From: Bacillota bacterium
GTDB lineage: Bacteria; Bacillota; Clostridia; Acetivibrionales; DSM-1351
NCBI GenBank assembly: GCA_023444055.1
Contig: JAEZRV010000073.1
Location: 120,021 to 184,020 of the forward strand
DNA: 64,000 nucleotides
Reading direction: 5' to 3'
A model generated the notes under the pieces. The model saw only the letters and a program-made list of their open reading frames with translations, was not told the origin of the DNA and did not search any database. Below, one piece after another: positions 1-9,087 of the stretch; the stretch's first letter is position 1; every line of letters begins with the position of its first letter. Made by a program: the position numbers and the translations under genes.

Positions 1-1299
1 CCTCGTTTGCGTATGGTAGAGAATTACAATGTGCTGACACTTGAAACAAAAGACCAGGGAGTAGATGGAGGTGATTGGGCGATTGCTAATAATTCCTTTG
101 AAGCCAACGTCGGCTACAAATTGAATATGGTATCGCAGGATTACGGTGCTGAGCTTGGCAGATATTTACTGGATGCTTCAAATCTTGGAAGAAGTGAATT
201 TAATACAATATTAACTAATATTAACAATGGAATAAATAGAGATGCTGGAAGCTCTGCAAACCGTATTGGCTTTGCTTCATCAGATTTTGAAGAGCTTGGT
301 GGATATGGTATTCTAAGTGCCGCATTGCAGAATGCACTTATGCAGAGTATATCTCCAAATCCGGGAGCCGATCCTGTAATAAGAGTTTTCCCAGCATGGG
401 ATAAGAGTAAACCTGCAAACTTCAAGCTTCTTGCAAAAGGCGGATTTCTTGTTTCATCCTCTGTTAAGAATGGAGAAATAGGGTTTATAGAGATAGACTC
501 ACAGCTAGGGGGGACATGTAGGATAAGAAATGCTTGGTCAGACAGTACTATTACTCTATACAGAAATGGAGTAAAAGCTGAAGATCTTAAAGGTTCCCTT
601 ATAAGCTTTTCAACAGATACAGGTGAAAATATAAAAATTATAAAACAGAATGCAAATCCTGATTCTTTCAATGAGAATATCCCTGTGCAGGCTCAAGCAG
701 GGACTATATACGAAGCCGAAAATGCGGTTTTATCCAAGGGAGCAGCAGTAAACACAAATCATGCCGATTATTCCGGCACAGGTTTTGTTGATGGATACAT
801 ATATCAGGAAGCTACAACTACTTTTAATGTATCAGCTCCAAAGCAAGGCAACTATAACGTAGACATAAGGTATTCAGCAGGACGTGGTGGCACTGAAACT
901 GTCAGTATCTATGTGAATGACATAAAGGTAAAGCAAACCAGTCTTCAAACCACAGATAGTTGGGATGCTTGGACAGATAAGGTCGAATCTCTAACGCTGA
1001 ATGCTGGTAGCAACACTATAGCCTTCAAGTATGACGCAGATGATTCGGGATGGATAAATATTGACTATATAGCGTTACCAACTCCAACGGTTATTAAGGT
1101 TATTTATGGAGATTTAAACAATGATAAAGCGGTAGATGCTATTGATTTTGCTTTGCTAAAGCAAGTATTGCTAGGAATTGCACCTGCTAATGTTAACATA
1201 TCAGCCGCTGATATAAATGTTGATGGTTTAGTAGATTCTATTGATTTTGCTTTACTAAAGCAGATACTGATGGGAACTTCACCGGCAGCATTAATATAA
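1..1299 (+). CDS. Cellulosomal glycoside hydrolase, C-terminal part (GH95-like end, CBM6/35, type I dockerin)
   Basis: The reading frame is open at the left edge, so the N-terminus and most of the catalytic domain lie outside the window. The first ~220 residues resemble the C-terminal part of GH95-type alpha-L-fucosidase/galactosidase enzymes (IRVFPAWDKSK, then a LLAKGGFLVS stretch). Residues ~236-357 form a beta-sandwich carbohydrate-binding module of the CBM6/CBM35 type (begins IYEAENAV, ends WINIDYIALP). Residues ~368-427 are a type I dockerin with two Ca-binding repeats (GDLNNDKAVDAIDFALLKQ and ADINVDGLVDSIDFALLKQ). The dockerin implies docking onto a scaffoldin cohesin at the cell surface. 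Dockerin and CBM are seen clearly; the GH95 assignment is by resemblance only. Confidence 0.8.
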   Translation, partial: PRLRMVENYNVLTLETKDQGVDGGDWAIANNSFEANVGYKLNMVSQDYGAELGRYLLDASNLGRSEFNTILTNINNGINRDAGSSANRIGFASSDFEELGGYGILSAALQNALMQSISPNPGADPVIRVFPAWDKSKPANFKLLAKGGFLVSSSVKNGEIGFIEIDSQLGGTCRIRNAWSDSTITLYRNGVKAEDLKGSLISFSTDTGENIKIIKQNANPDSFNENIPVQAQAGTIYEAENAVLSKGAAVNTNHADYSGTGFVDGYIYQEATTTFNVSAPKQGNYNVDIRYSAGRGGTETVSIYVNDIKVKQTSLQTTDSWDAWTDKVESLTLNAGSNTIAFKYDADDSGWINIDYIALPTPTVIKVIYGDLNNDKAVDAIDFALLKQVLLGIAPANVNISAADINVDGLVDSIDFALLKQILMGTSPAALI

Positions 1300-1316
1300 A
1301 CCCCAAAATCAAAAAT

Positions 1317-1354
1317 AACCGCATGTCATATCATATGACATGCGGTTGTTTTTG
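1317..1354 (+). terminator. Rho-independent terminator after the dockerin enzyme
   Basis: A near-perfect palindrome (AACCGCATGTCATAT and its complement, stem about 14 bp) is followed by GTTTTTG. It sits 18 bases after the stop codon and also faces the convergent glycosyltransferase gene. Confidence 0.85.
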
Positions 1355-1384
1355 TGCACCTAGCAGGGGTGCTTTATAGTCGCT

Positions 1385-2401
1385 TTAATTAAATCCAAAT
1401 ATTTTCCTTGATAAAGAATAACAAAGTAGTATAATCTTCCTTCCTATGTAGCTTTTAAACTGTACTAACCAACCTAAAAAGGATTTATCTACTTCTTCAT
1501 ATAACCTCTGGTCTTTAGAACTTAAATATTGCCAAAGCTCTTCCTTTTTACGTAGACTTTGTTCAGTATTATCTTTTAACAAAAGTACTGTACTAACAGT
1601 CATCATAATAACTAAGTACTTAATCATATATTTGCGTAATTTTTTACATTTGATGTCCAGAGGGTTATAACAGTCAATCATTATTTTGGTTACTCTTATT
1701 TGCTGATCAATACGCTGAATCATTATTTTCTCGTTAACTGATTGATCTACTCTTCCAATAAAATACCTATAAAGGTCTAAATCTGCATAATACATTGTTT
1801 TAACATACGGCAATGGCATATATACAAAAATATTATCTACATAAAATGTATGCTTAGGAAGCTGTAAATTACATTCTTTAAGAACCTCTGTACGATAAAT
1901 AACAGAGTGCATTAATATATTCTGACTGCTTTTTAGATACCCTAAATCATTCCATGTAAAGATTATTTCTTCAGGCATTGCACTTTTGTAATTAATACTT
2001 TTAGATTTGCCAATACTCATATTCTCATATACATAATTAGTTATAAGCATGTCTAATGAAGTAGATTTATCAATCATGGTTTTCAAAATATTAAGAACTT
2101 TTTGTAAACTATTTTTATCAAACCAATCATCACTGTCCAAAACCTTAAAATATAAGCCTTCTGCATGCTTAAGACCAGTGTTGATTACATCACCGTGTCC
2201 ACCGTTTTCTTTATGGATGGCACGTATTATATTTGGATATTTCGTCTCGTATTCTTTAGCAATTGCTGCTGTATTATCACTTGAACCATCATCTATAATT
2301 AAAATGTCTAATTCATCACTTCCGATAAGCAATGATTCTATAGCTCTATCCATATAAGCAGCTGAGTTGTAACAAGGTATCACTACTGTTAGAATTTTCA
2401 T
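1385..2401 (-). CDS. Family 2 glycosyltransferase
   Basis: A 338-residue GT-A glycosyltransferase. It starts with the classical VVIPCYNSAAYMDRAIESL segment, then DILIIDDGSSDNT (nucleotide-sugar binding), GGHGDVINTG, and the DxD-like metal/UDP site VLDSDDWFD near residue 92. The C-terminal ~150 residues are basic and helical without clear membrane spans. Such enzymes transfer sugars to lipid or polysaccharide acceptors at the inner face of the membrane. Its ATG overlaps the stop of the upstream PAP2 gene (ATGA), so the two are translationally coupled. That pairing suggests a glycolipid or polyprenyl-phosphate-linked acceptor; the real substrate is unknown. Confidence 0.88.
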   Translation of the reverse strand: MKILTVVIPCYNSAAYMDRAIESLLIGSDELDILIIDDGSSDNTAAIAKEYETKYPNIIRAIHKENGGHGDVINTGLKHAEGLYFKVLDSDDWFDKNSLQKVLNILKTMIDKSTSLDMLITNYVYENMSIGKSKSINYKSAMPEEIIFTWNDLGYLKSSQNILMHSVIYRTEVLKECNLQLPKHTFYVDNIFVYMPLPYVKTMYYADLDLYRYFIGRVDQSVNEKIMIQRIDQQIRVTKIMIDCYNPLDIKCKKLRKYMIKYLVIMMTVSTVLLLKDNTEQSLRKKEELWQYLSSKDQRLYEEVDKSFLGWLVQFKSYIGRKIILLCYSLSRKIFGFN

Positions 2402-3063
2402 TTCGATATCTCCTGATTATTAATTTTTAATGATTTACTTAGCGGAACACGTGAAGAGAATTGCCACGTTAATTCAGCTAATAAAACTCCTCCAAAAACA
2501 TCGACTATAACATGCTGTCTTGTTGTTAAAGTTGAAATGCATATCAATAATGCAATAAATAATGAAAAATGTTTATACCACGAAGGAATATTTTTACAAT
2601 TACGAAGTCCAACAAAGCAATACCAGCTAACTAAACAATGAATTGATGGGAATAAGTTGTTAGCTGCGTCTGCATTATATAAAAATTGAAGCATATCCCA
2701 AGAAAATCCTGTTGAGGTTATATCAGGTCTTATATTCGTTGTAGGAAAAGATATATAAGTAATAAAACATACTAATTTCCCTAATAAATCTGCACATATA
2801 AAACGATAGCAATGCTCTTTATTTAACCTACATATTAGAATATAATTAACAATCCAAAAAAAATAGCTTCCAAAATAAATCAAAACAGTTATAGGAATTA
2901 TTGGAACCATATTATCAAACTTGGATGTTAAATCATAGAAATACCTATCTCCATAAAACAAACGTACTCCTGAATATACTGAGAAATTAAATATTACACA
3001 TATAAGTAAAGGTATAAGAGCATACTTAGGTATAAAAGAACGTATTTTTTCTACTAGTTTCAT
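2398..3063 (-). CDS. PAP2-superfamily membrane phosphatase (AUR1/PAP2_3-like)
   Basis: A ~221-residue integral membrane protein with about six hydrophobic segments. The PAP2 phosphatase motifs are present in diverged form: RPD, then NLFPSIH (canonical PSGH), then TTRQHVIVDVFGG (canonical SRxxxxxHxxxD). The PSIH form resembles inositol-phosphorylceramide-synthase-like PAP2 proteins. It probably removes or transfers a lipid-linked phosphate outside the membrane. I chose the ATG at 3063 because AGGAG lies 6 bases upstream; an ATG two codons upstream overlaps that site and a TTG-initiated extension has none. It overlaps the glycosyltransferase by 4 bases and is the first gene of that operon. Confidence 0.8.
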   Translation of the reverse strand: MKLVEKIRSFIPKYALIPLLICVIFNFSVYSGVRLFYGDRYFYDLTSKFDNMVPIIPITVLIYFGSYFFWIVNYILICRLNKEHCYRFICADLLGKLVCFITYISFPTTNIRPDITSTGFSWDMLQFLYNADAANNLFPSIHCLVSWYCFVGLRNCKNIPSWYKHFSLFIALLICISTLTTRQHVIVDVFGGVLLAELTWQFSSRVPLSKSLKINNQEISK

Positions 3064-3287
3064 ATTCATCTCCTGTTTTCTGTAAATTAACATAAAATGT
3101 ATGTGGGATAATAACTGTATTTTATAAAATAATTCATCAATAATTATGAGAAAATGTTTCTGTTTTAATGTATAATTCTAAGTCATTTATATACACTTAT
3201 AAAGTATAATATTTATTATAATGTTAAGTCAATATCTATCGGCAATTTACCAAAATATCGACATTTTACCGTATAAAAGAATAAAAT
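3064..3287. other. Intergenic region between the PAP2/GT2 operon and dus
   Basis: Very AT-rich, with no credible ORF. It must carry the promoter of the minus-strand PAP2-GT2 operon and the 3' end of the dus transcript. I saw no clear hairpin terminator. Confidence 0.5.
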
Positions 3288-4250
3288 TTATCTAACAGAA
3301 GAATCGCTCCACATCGAAGATGAACTAAGTATTTGGTTTGCTGCTTCTAGATAATCAATAGTACCGTGACATTTTTTAATTTTCTTTAGCAACTTTCCAT
3401 CCTTGTCAGTATGGGCAGAGAGCTGTCTCCAAAACTCCTTCATTTTATCACATAAATGCTTTTCACCAGATAATATATTCTTATAATAACAAAAAATCTC
3501 ATTATGAAATTCTTTAATCATGCACATCTTATTGCTGCTAGGAACTATTTGGCCTTTTATCGCAGATGGCAGGAATGGGTCGCTTAGAGCACCTCTTCCA
3601 AGCATAAAGTTTTTTATATTAGGAAAGCGTGAGGTGATACGCACAAAGTCATTATAAGTGAAAATATCTCCATTATAGGTTATTTCATGTTTACAAGCAG
3701 AGGCTAAAGCTTCGAATGAATCCAAATCAACATTGCCAGCATACATTTGTTTACCAGTACGTGCGTGTATAATTACACCGCCCAATGGATATTCATTTAG
3801 TACATCAATTACTCGTAGACCTTCTTCGGGATTGTCTAATCCAAGGCGCATTTTTACCGTGATAGTATAAGAATTGGCACAAGCAATATCAAGAACACTT
3901 TTAATCATATCAGGGTATGGCAATATACCAGAACCTCTTTTCTTTCTAGTAACCATAGGAAAGGGACACCCTATATTCCAGTTTATTTCGTTGTATCCAA
4001 AATCAGCAATAACGTCAGAAAAGAGTTTAAATTCAGAACCATTATTACTGAGAATTTGAGGAATTACTTTAACTCCTGCTGCATTATTTGGGGCAATAAT
4101 GTCCTTCAATAATATAGGGTTTACTTTATCCATATCTGCAGTAGAAATAAATGGAGCATAATATACATCAATACCACCGAAAATCCTTGCAAATAGATTT
4201 CTGTAGCATGCAATAGTCATTCCTTGAATGGGTGCTAAAAAAAGATTCAT
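3288..4250 (-). CDS. tRNA-dihydrouridine synthase family protein
   Basis: A 320-residue FMN-dependent TIM-barrel enzyme of the Dus family, which reduces uridines in tRNA D-loops with NADPH. Visible marks are the N-terminal LAPIQGMT (canonical LAPMxGVTD), the catalytic-Cys region NWNIGCPFPMVTRKKRGSGIL, the KMRLGLDN strand, the VIIHARTG FMN-phosphate region with ITYNGDIF, and LGRGALSDPFL. It lacks the longer C-terminal domain of some Dus proteins. The structured element at 4297-4372 lies in its 5' leader. The start ATG has AAGGATG upstream. Substrate position (DusA/B/C type) cannot be told from sequence alone. Confidence 0.88.
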   Translation of the reverse strand: MNLFLAPIQGMTIACYRNLFARIFGGIDVYYAPFISTADMDKVNPILLKDIIAPNNAAGVKVIPQILSNNGSEFKLFSDVIADFGYNEINWNIGCPFPMVTRKKRGSGILPYPDMIKSVLDIACANSYTITVKMRLGLDNPEEGLRVIDVLNEYPLGGVIIHARTGKQMYAGNVDLDSFEALASACKHEITYNGDIFTYNDFVRITSRFPNIKNFMLGRGALSDPFLPSAIKGQIVPSSNKMCMIKEFHNEIFCYYKNILSGEKHLCDKMKEFWRQLSAHTDKDGKLLKKIKKCHGTIDYLEAANQILSSSSMWSDSSVR

Positions 4251-4295
4251 ATATAATCATCCTTATTTTTGATTGTTTAATAAATTCTATAATTA

Positions 4296-4372
4296 TGCCC
4301 ATGCCCAGCATTTCGGACAAAAACATCATGACAGAAATGGCATGGGCTCGGTACCTACTTCATTTGTTTTTA
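4296..4372 (-). other. Structured leader element, copy 1 (upstream of dus)
   Basis: An imperfect hairpin: GCCCATGCC (4297-4305) pairs with GGCATGGGC (4339-4347), with inner CATTTC (4309-4314) against GAAATG (4334-4339) and a loop of about 19 bases. The flank on the gene-distal side reads GGTACC. A second copy lies at 32657-32795, also immediately upstream of a minus-strand gene. By eye 15 of 18 bases match in one arm and 21 of 26 in the other. One stem pair changes from G-C to A-T between copies while another becomes a mismatch. It could be a 5' regulatory RNA or a small mobile palindromic element. Confidence 0.5.
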
Positions 4373-4532
4373 TATTTCTTTCAACCTTAATTCATCATAA
4401 ATACTATATACTTATTAGTGTAAATGCAATAGCAAATTTTAGGCTCATATAATAAAATGTTAAGACAATAAGACAATAAGATAATAAGAGAATATGACAA
4501 GCCCATATGATAAAATTCACTTTGCCTAGTAT

Positions 4533-5802
4533 TTGAGTTTATTAGAGGAGTTTCCCGCCAGGGAATACTTGACGAAATTTAAATCCAGGGATATTATAGA
4601 AGGAAAAATTTGCAGACGATTGAGGAGGAATGCTCTATTATTAATATTGCAGAAACTCAGAGGAAAAATACAAAAGAGTAAGAACACCTATTTTTTTTGC
4701 AGGCGGGTCAAGCTATATTGCGCCAGAGCCATATGGAACAGTGCTTATAATAGGCCCGTGGAATTACCCTTTTCATCTTGTTATGACTCCGCTTATAGGA
4801 GCAATAGCAGCGGGAAATTGTGCTGTTGTTAAGCCTTCGGAATTATCACCCAATGTCTCTAGCGTTATAACTCAAATTATAAATGATAATTTTGATAAAG
4901 AATACATTGTTTCAGTAGAAGGTGGGATTGAAACATCAGAACAATTGCTCCTACAAAAATTTGACTATATTTTTTATACAGGAAGTACTTCTGTTGGAAG
5001 AATAGTTATGGGGGCGGCCGCTAAAAACTTAACTCCAGTTACATTAGAACTAGGTGGAAAAAGTCCCTGCATTATTGATAAAGATACCAATTTGGATAAG
5101 GCAGCGAGGAGAATAACTTGGGGAAAGCTTATAAATTGTGGACAGACTTGTGTGGCACCTGATTACTTTTTTGTGCATAAAGAAGTTAAGGATGAACTTA
5201 TCAAGAAGATTATTGCTGCAATAAACGAGTTTTATGGGAGTAATCCAATTAAAAGTGATGAATACTCTAAAATAATTAATGAGAGACATTTCAATAGGCT
5301 CTTATCATTAATTAACAATGAAAATGTGCTATATGGCGCAGAATATAACCGTGAAAAATTGAAGATTTCACCAACAATAATATATCCTGTTTCAAATGAA
5401 AGTAAAATAATGCAGGACGAAATATTTGGACCAATTCTGCCTATTATGGAATATGACAATCTTGATGAAGTAATAAATTTTATAAACAATAGACCGAAGC
5501 CATTAGCTTTGTATTTCTTTTCAAACAATAAAAATAAGGTTCAAAGGATTTTGACTGAGACTTCATCTGGCGGGGTATGCATTAATGATACTATCAACCA
5601 TATTGTTAACTCATATTTGCCATTTGGTGGTGTTGGGGATAGCGGTATGGGTAGTTATCATGGGGGAGCGACATTTGATACTTTTTCCCATAAAAAGAGC
5701 ATATTAAAAAGTCAAATAAGTTTTGATATGAAGATAAAATATCCTCCTTATAAATTATCTATGAGCGTTATGAAAAAGGCTTTCAAACATCTACTTCACT
5801 GA
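4533..5802 (+). pseudogene. Aldehyde dehydrogenase (class 3 / YwdH-like), 5' end decayed
   Basis: The C-terminal ~370 residues are a normal NAD(P)-dependent aldehyde dehydrogenase: PEPYGTVLIIGPWNYPF, the catalytic Glu in VTLELGGKSP, the catalytic Cys in INCGQTCVAPD, and EIFGPILP. In that frame a stop at 4642 cuts off the N-terminus. Residues like REYLTKFKSRDIIEG (typical of the family's first helix) appear in another frame around 4550-4610, and pieces of the following helix in a third. So about 50-60 residues are missing or scrambled by frameshifts and deletion. A GTG at 4741 could start only a truncated protein lacking part of the cofactor-binding fold. I infer a pseudogene. Confidence 0.75.
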
Positions 5803-5895
5803 GATATGTTAACAAATTTTTATTAAAAAATGTCGAGTTACATTATTAATAGCCGAATATAAAGCATAAATGCAAAGTCTGAATATATCTTTCTC

Positions 5896-5949
5896 AATAC
5901 TATTTTGTATTTAAAATGGTGCTTCTACATTTAAGTTCGAAATAGTATT
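5896..5949. repeat. Palindromic interspersed repeat, copy 1 (upstream of mnmD)
   Basis: A 10-bp perfect inverted repeat, AATACTATTT (5896-5905) and AAATAGTATT (5940-5949), encloses TGTATTTAAAATGG and a T-rich middle. Related elements occur before ribD (35312-35368) and queC (45100-45180). It may be an interspersed palindromic repeat or a shared promoter element. Confidence 0.45.
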
Positions 5950-6035
5950 ATTTGCTTTTCTGCTTAAATAAAGATGGTGTTTAGTGAAAATTTGTAATAG
6001 TATATTAAAAGACAATGTTGAAAGGAAATTATTAT

Positions 6036-6734
6036 ATGCTAATACCGCCATATCTTGTAAATGAACAGTTTGATGATAGATATTTTGATGTAGTTAATGC
6101 GATTGATGAAGCGCAGCAAATCTATTTTATAAATAATAACCTTATTGAGCGAATATCTAAAGAAACAGAATTAGGTATGCCATTTATTATTGGAGAGACA
6201 GGTTTTGGTGCGGGACGGGTCGTTGTTTCGCTGATGGAATTTATGGAGAAAAGTGGACTTAAAAATGCTCACGTAGAATACAACTCAGTTGAACTATATC
6301 CAATGAGTCCTGAAAGAATGCTTAATTTACTTGATGGCTTTAGAGAACGAGTTGGTGATAAAATTGATACACTTGTAGAAGCGTATCGAAGTATTGATAT
6401 CAATGTTGGAGGCTGGCATTCCGTGGAAATCATTCAGTCGTTTGGAACGCTCAAGTTAAATCTCTGGATAGGAGAAGCCCTTGAAATGGTTAATTCATTA
6501 GAAAAATCCTGTGATGTTTGGTTCCTAGATGGGCACAGTCCTAAGAAAAATCCATCAATATGGCGACCTGAGCTACTGGTGGAGATTGGAAAGAAGACAA
6601 AAGCTGGAGGAACTTGTTCTACATTTACTGTAGCAGGTATAGTAAAAAGAGCTCTGGTAGAGGCCGGCTTTACTATTAAGAAATACCCTGGGTGCGGTGG
6701 CAAAAATGAGGTTTTGCAAGGAGTTAAAAGCTGA
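6036..6734 (+). CDS. mnmD: MnmD/MnmC2-type tRNA (mnm5s2U34) methyltransferase
   Basis: A ~232-residue SAM-dependent methyltransferase of the DUF752/MnmC methyltransferase-domain family. It methylates nm5U to mnm5U at the wobble base of tRNA. Signature segments are the N-terminal DDRYFDV, the GETGFGAGRVV SAM loop, WFLDGHSPKKNPSIWRPEL (family WFLDGFxPxKNPxxW), the GGTCSTFTVAG strand, and a C-terminal GCGGKNEVLQG. The oxidoreductase half found in E. coli MnmC is absent, so this is the stand-alone form. I prefer the ATG at 6036 (AAAGGA 9 bases upstream) over the ATG at 6015, which has no ribosome site. It is monocistronic. Confidence 0.85.
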   Translation: MLIPPYLVNEQFDDRYFDVVNAIDEAQQIYFINNNLIERISKETELGMPFIIGETGFGAGRVVVSLMEFMEKSGLKNAHVEYNSVELYPMSPERMLNLLDGFRERVGDKIDTLVEAYRSIDINVGGWHSVEIIQSFGTLKLNLWIGEALEMVNSLEKSCDVWFLDGHSPKKNPSIWRPELLVEIGKKTKAGGTCSTFTVAGIVKRALVEAGFTIKKYPGCGGKNEVLQGVKS

Positions 6735-6991
6735 TTACAGGATATAAAAGCTGATTTTAAGGAGTCAAAACTGATTGTTATAAAGGGCTGAACAAGCGTA
6801 CTGTAGATGGACAAGAACCTAACTTTTAGAATCGAGTAATATTCATTAATATCCACATAAAAAATATGTTCTAACCGCAATGATATATTAGAGACGTTAT
6901 TTGCGATGGGTAACATTTTTGTGGGGCTCGTTCGCATGTTTAATATTGACTATTTGGGTCGCAAATGTCAGCGGCGGAATGGAGATTTAAA
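6735..6991. other. Intergenic region before the GH43-GH16 enzyme
   Basis: No gene or clear terminator was seen. It begins with short repeated phrases such as GGATATAAAAGCTGATTTTAA just after the methyltransferase stop and ends in the ribosome site of the next gene. Confidence 0.4.
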
Positions 6992-8989
6992 ATGAGAATT
7001 AAATATCTTTACAGTTTTCTAGCTTTAATTATTTTTATTCAATGCTTTTCTTTTACTGGACTTAATTCTGAGCCAGTTATGGCAGCAGGGGAAACCATTA
7101 CAAATGGAACACAGTTTAGAGATACATCTGGAAATGTAATACATACACATGGCGGTGGTATGTTAAAGTATGGGAACTATTATTATTGGTATGGTGAATA
7201 CCGAGATGATGGAAACTATTTCTTGGGAGTTAGATGTTATAGATCAACTGATTTGAAGAATTGGGAATACCGCGGTGAAGTACTAGCTCCTAATTCAGCT
7301 TCTGAACTTAATAAATGTAACGTTGAAAGACCAAAGGTTATGTATAATGCATCAACAAAACAATTCGTTATGTGGATGCACTGGGAAAATGGTATAAATT
7401 ATGGACAGGCTAGAGCAGCGGTTGCATATTGTGATACACCTGATGGGAAATTTACATATCAGGGAAGCTTTAGACCATTGGCAAATTCAGGTGTAACAGA
7501 TCATGGCTTGGCTGGATATATGTCAAGGGATTGTAGCGTTTTTGTTGACACTGATGGAACAGGGTATTTTATATCATCTTCAAATGAAAATATGGATCTG
7601 CATTTGTACAAGTTGACACCAGACTATAAAGGAATACAGTCACTAGCAGCCAAGTTATATGTAGGCAAGCAACGAGAGGCTCCATGCCTTATTAAGAGAA
7701 ATAATTACTATTATCTGATAACTTCAGGCTGTACAGGTTGGGGTCCCAATCAGGGCAAATATGCTTATTCAAAAAATTTAGCAAGTGGTTGGTCTGATCT
7801 TTACAACTTAGGAGATGGAACTACTTATGATTCCCAACCAGCCTTTATTATTCCTATTCAAGGCACTAATACTACTAGTTATTTATATACTGGAGACAGA
7901 TGGGCAGGCGCTTGGGGTGGCAAGGTGAATGATTCTAGGTATGTATGGCTGCCACTTGAATTTGATTCAGATACAAGCCTAAGGCTACCTTATTCCGATT
8001 CAATACAAATAAATGCTGAATCAGGAACTATCTCATATAAAGATTCTACTTCTGCCCCAGATTTGAGTGATGGTTGGGGGTTGGTGTTTAATGATGATTT
8101 TGATGGCACAAGCTTGAATACTAGCAATTGGAACTATAACTATCCGTGGGGAAATACGCACACAAACAATGCTTATTGTGCTCCTGAAAATGTAAGTGTA
8201 TCAAATGGACTTCTAAAAATAAAAGCTGAAAATAGAAGACATCCGGATGCTCCTGCATCAACAGAAACGTATGATGGAAAATTTTCTCTAGACTATACAT
8301 CAGGAGCTGTAAATACAAACGGGAAGTTCAATTTTACTGCTGGCTATATAGAGGGAAGATTTAAAATTCCTGCAACATCAGGATTCTGGCCTTCATTCTT
8401 TACCTTGAATGCAAATGGTGGTAGACCACCTGAGATAGATATATTTGAAATATTATGTCATGAGCCGACATCACTGCATATAAATTATCATTATGGTGAA
8501 TCGAAATCTCATTATTATAAACAAACAGTAGTAGACTTATCAAAGGATTTTCATACTTATGGAGTAGAATGGGACAGTGAATATATCAAATGGTATTTAG
8601 ATGGTAAACAGGTGGCTTCTACATTTAAGGATTCGCAGTCAATTGCAATGGCTAAGGATATGTATTTAATAATTAATCTAGCTGTAGGTGGATGGGAAAC
8701 AGCACCTGATAGCTCTACTGATTGGTCAAAGGATTTTGAATGTGATTGGGTAAGGGTTTGGCAAAAGGGTGCTACACCAATTTCAGTAGTTAAGCTGGGA
8801 GATATAAATAATGATAAGTCTATTGACGCGATAGATTTTGCTCTTCTTAAAAAGCATTTACTTGGAGATAGTGTGTTATCAGATGATCGTGCGAAGAAAG
8901 CAGCTGATGTGAACAAAGATGGCACTATTGATGCAATAGACTTCGCGCTTGTAAAGAAATACCTATTAAATACTATAACGGAATTTTAA
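6992..8989 (+). CDS. Secreted cellulosomal GH43-GH16-dockerin enzyme
   Basis: A 665-residue modular enzyme. Residues 1-30 are a signal peptide ending at VMAAG. Residues ~32-350 are a five-bladed GH43 domain resembling exo-beta-1,3-galactanases (GGGMLKYGNYYYWYGEY; ERPKVMYN; REAPCLIKRNNYYYLITS). Residues ~360-600 are a GH16 beta-jelly roll with the nucleophile and acid/base motif EIDIFE after GRPP. The end (~608-663) is a type I dockerin (GDINNDKSIDAIDFALLKK and ADVNKDGTIDAIDFALVKK). Start ATG chosen because GGAGA lies 7 bases upstream. Pairing an exo-galactanase-like blade with a GH16 suggests attack on arabinogalactan or beta-1,3-linked hemicellulose side chains; the substrate is inference. 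Confidence 0.9.
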   Translation: MRIKYLYSFLALIIFIQCFSFTGLNSEPVMAAGETITNGTQFRDTSGNVIHTHGGGMLKYGNYYYWYGEYRDDGNYFLGVRCYRSTDLKNWEYRGEVLAPNSASELNKCNVERPKVMYNASTKQFVMWMHWENGINYGQARAAVAYCDTPDGKFTYQGSFRPLANSGVTDHGLAGYMSRDCSVFVDTDGTGYFISSSNENMDLHLYKLTPDYKGIQSLAAKLYVGKQREAPCLIKRNNYYYLITSGCTGWGPNQGKYAYSKNLASGWSDLYNLGDGTTYDSQPAFIIPIQGTNTTSYLYTGDRWAGAWGGKVNDSRYVWLPLEFDSDTSLRLPYSDSIQINAESGTISYKDSTSAPDLSDGWGLVFNDDFDGTSLNTSNWNYNYPWGNTHTNNAYCAPENVSVSNGLLKIKAENRRHPDAPASTETYDGKFSLDYTSGAVNTNGKFNFTAGYIEGRFKIPATSGFWPSFFTLNANGGRPPEIDIFEILCHEPTSLHINYHYGESKSHYYKQTVVDLSKDFHTYGVEWDSEYIKWYLDGKQVASTFKDSQSIAMAKDMYLIINLAVGGWETAPDSSTDWSKDFECDWVRVWQKGATPISVVKLGDINNDKSIDAIDFALLKKHLLGDSVLSDDRAKKAADVNKDGTIDAIDFALVKKYLLNTITEF

Positions 8990-9087
8990 AAATCTGCACT
9001 TGAAAAGTGCTGAATATATCTATATAATTATAAATACTAATTTAAATTTAAAATGGCGAAGAAAAAGCTAAGATTTAATCAATTTCT

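Noticed and set aside
141..671. 176-codon minus-strand ORF under the dockerin enzyme
   Set aside because: It lies wholly within a well-supported coding region on the other strand and resembles nothing.
4460..4500. Short tandem ACAATAAG-like units
   Set aside because: Only a few degenerate copies in AT-rich DNA beside a pseudogene; not a CRISPR and no clear function.
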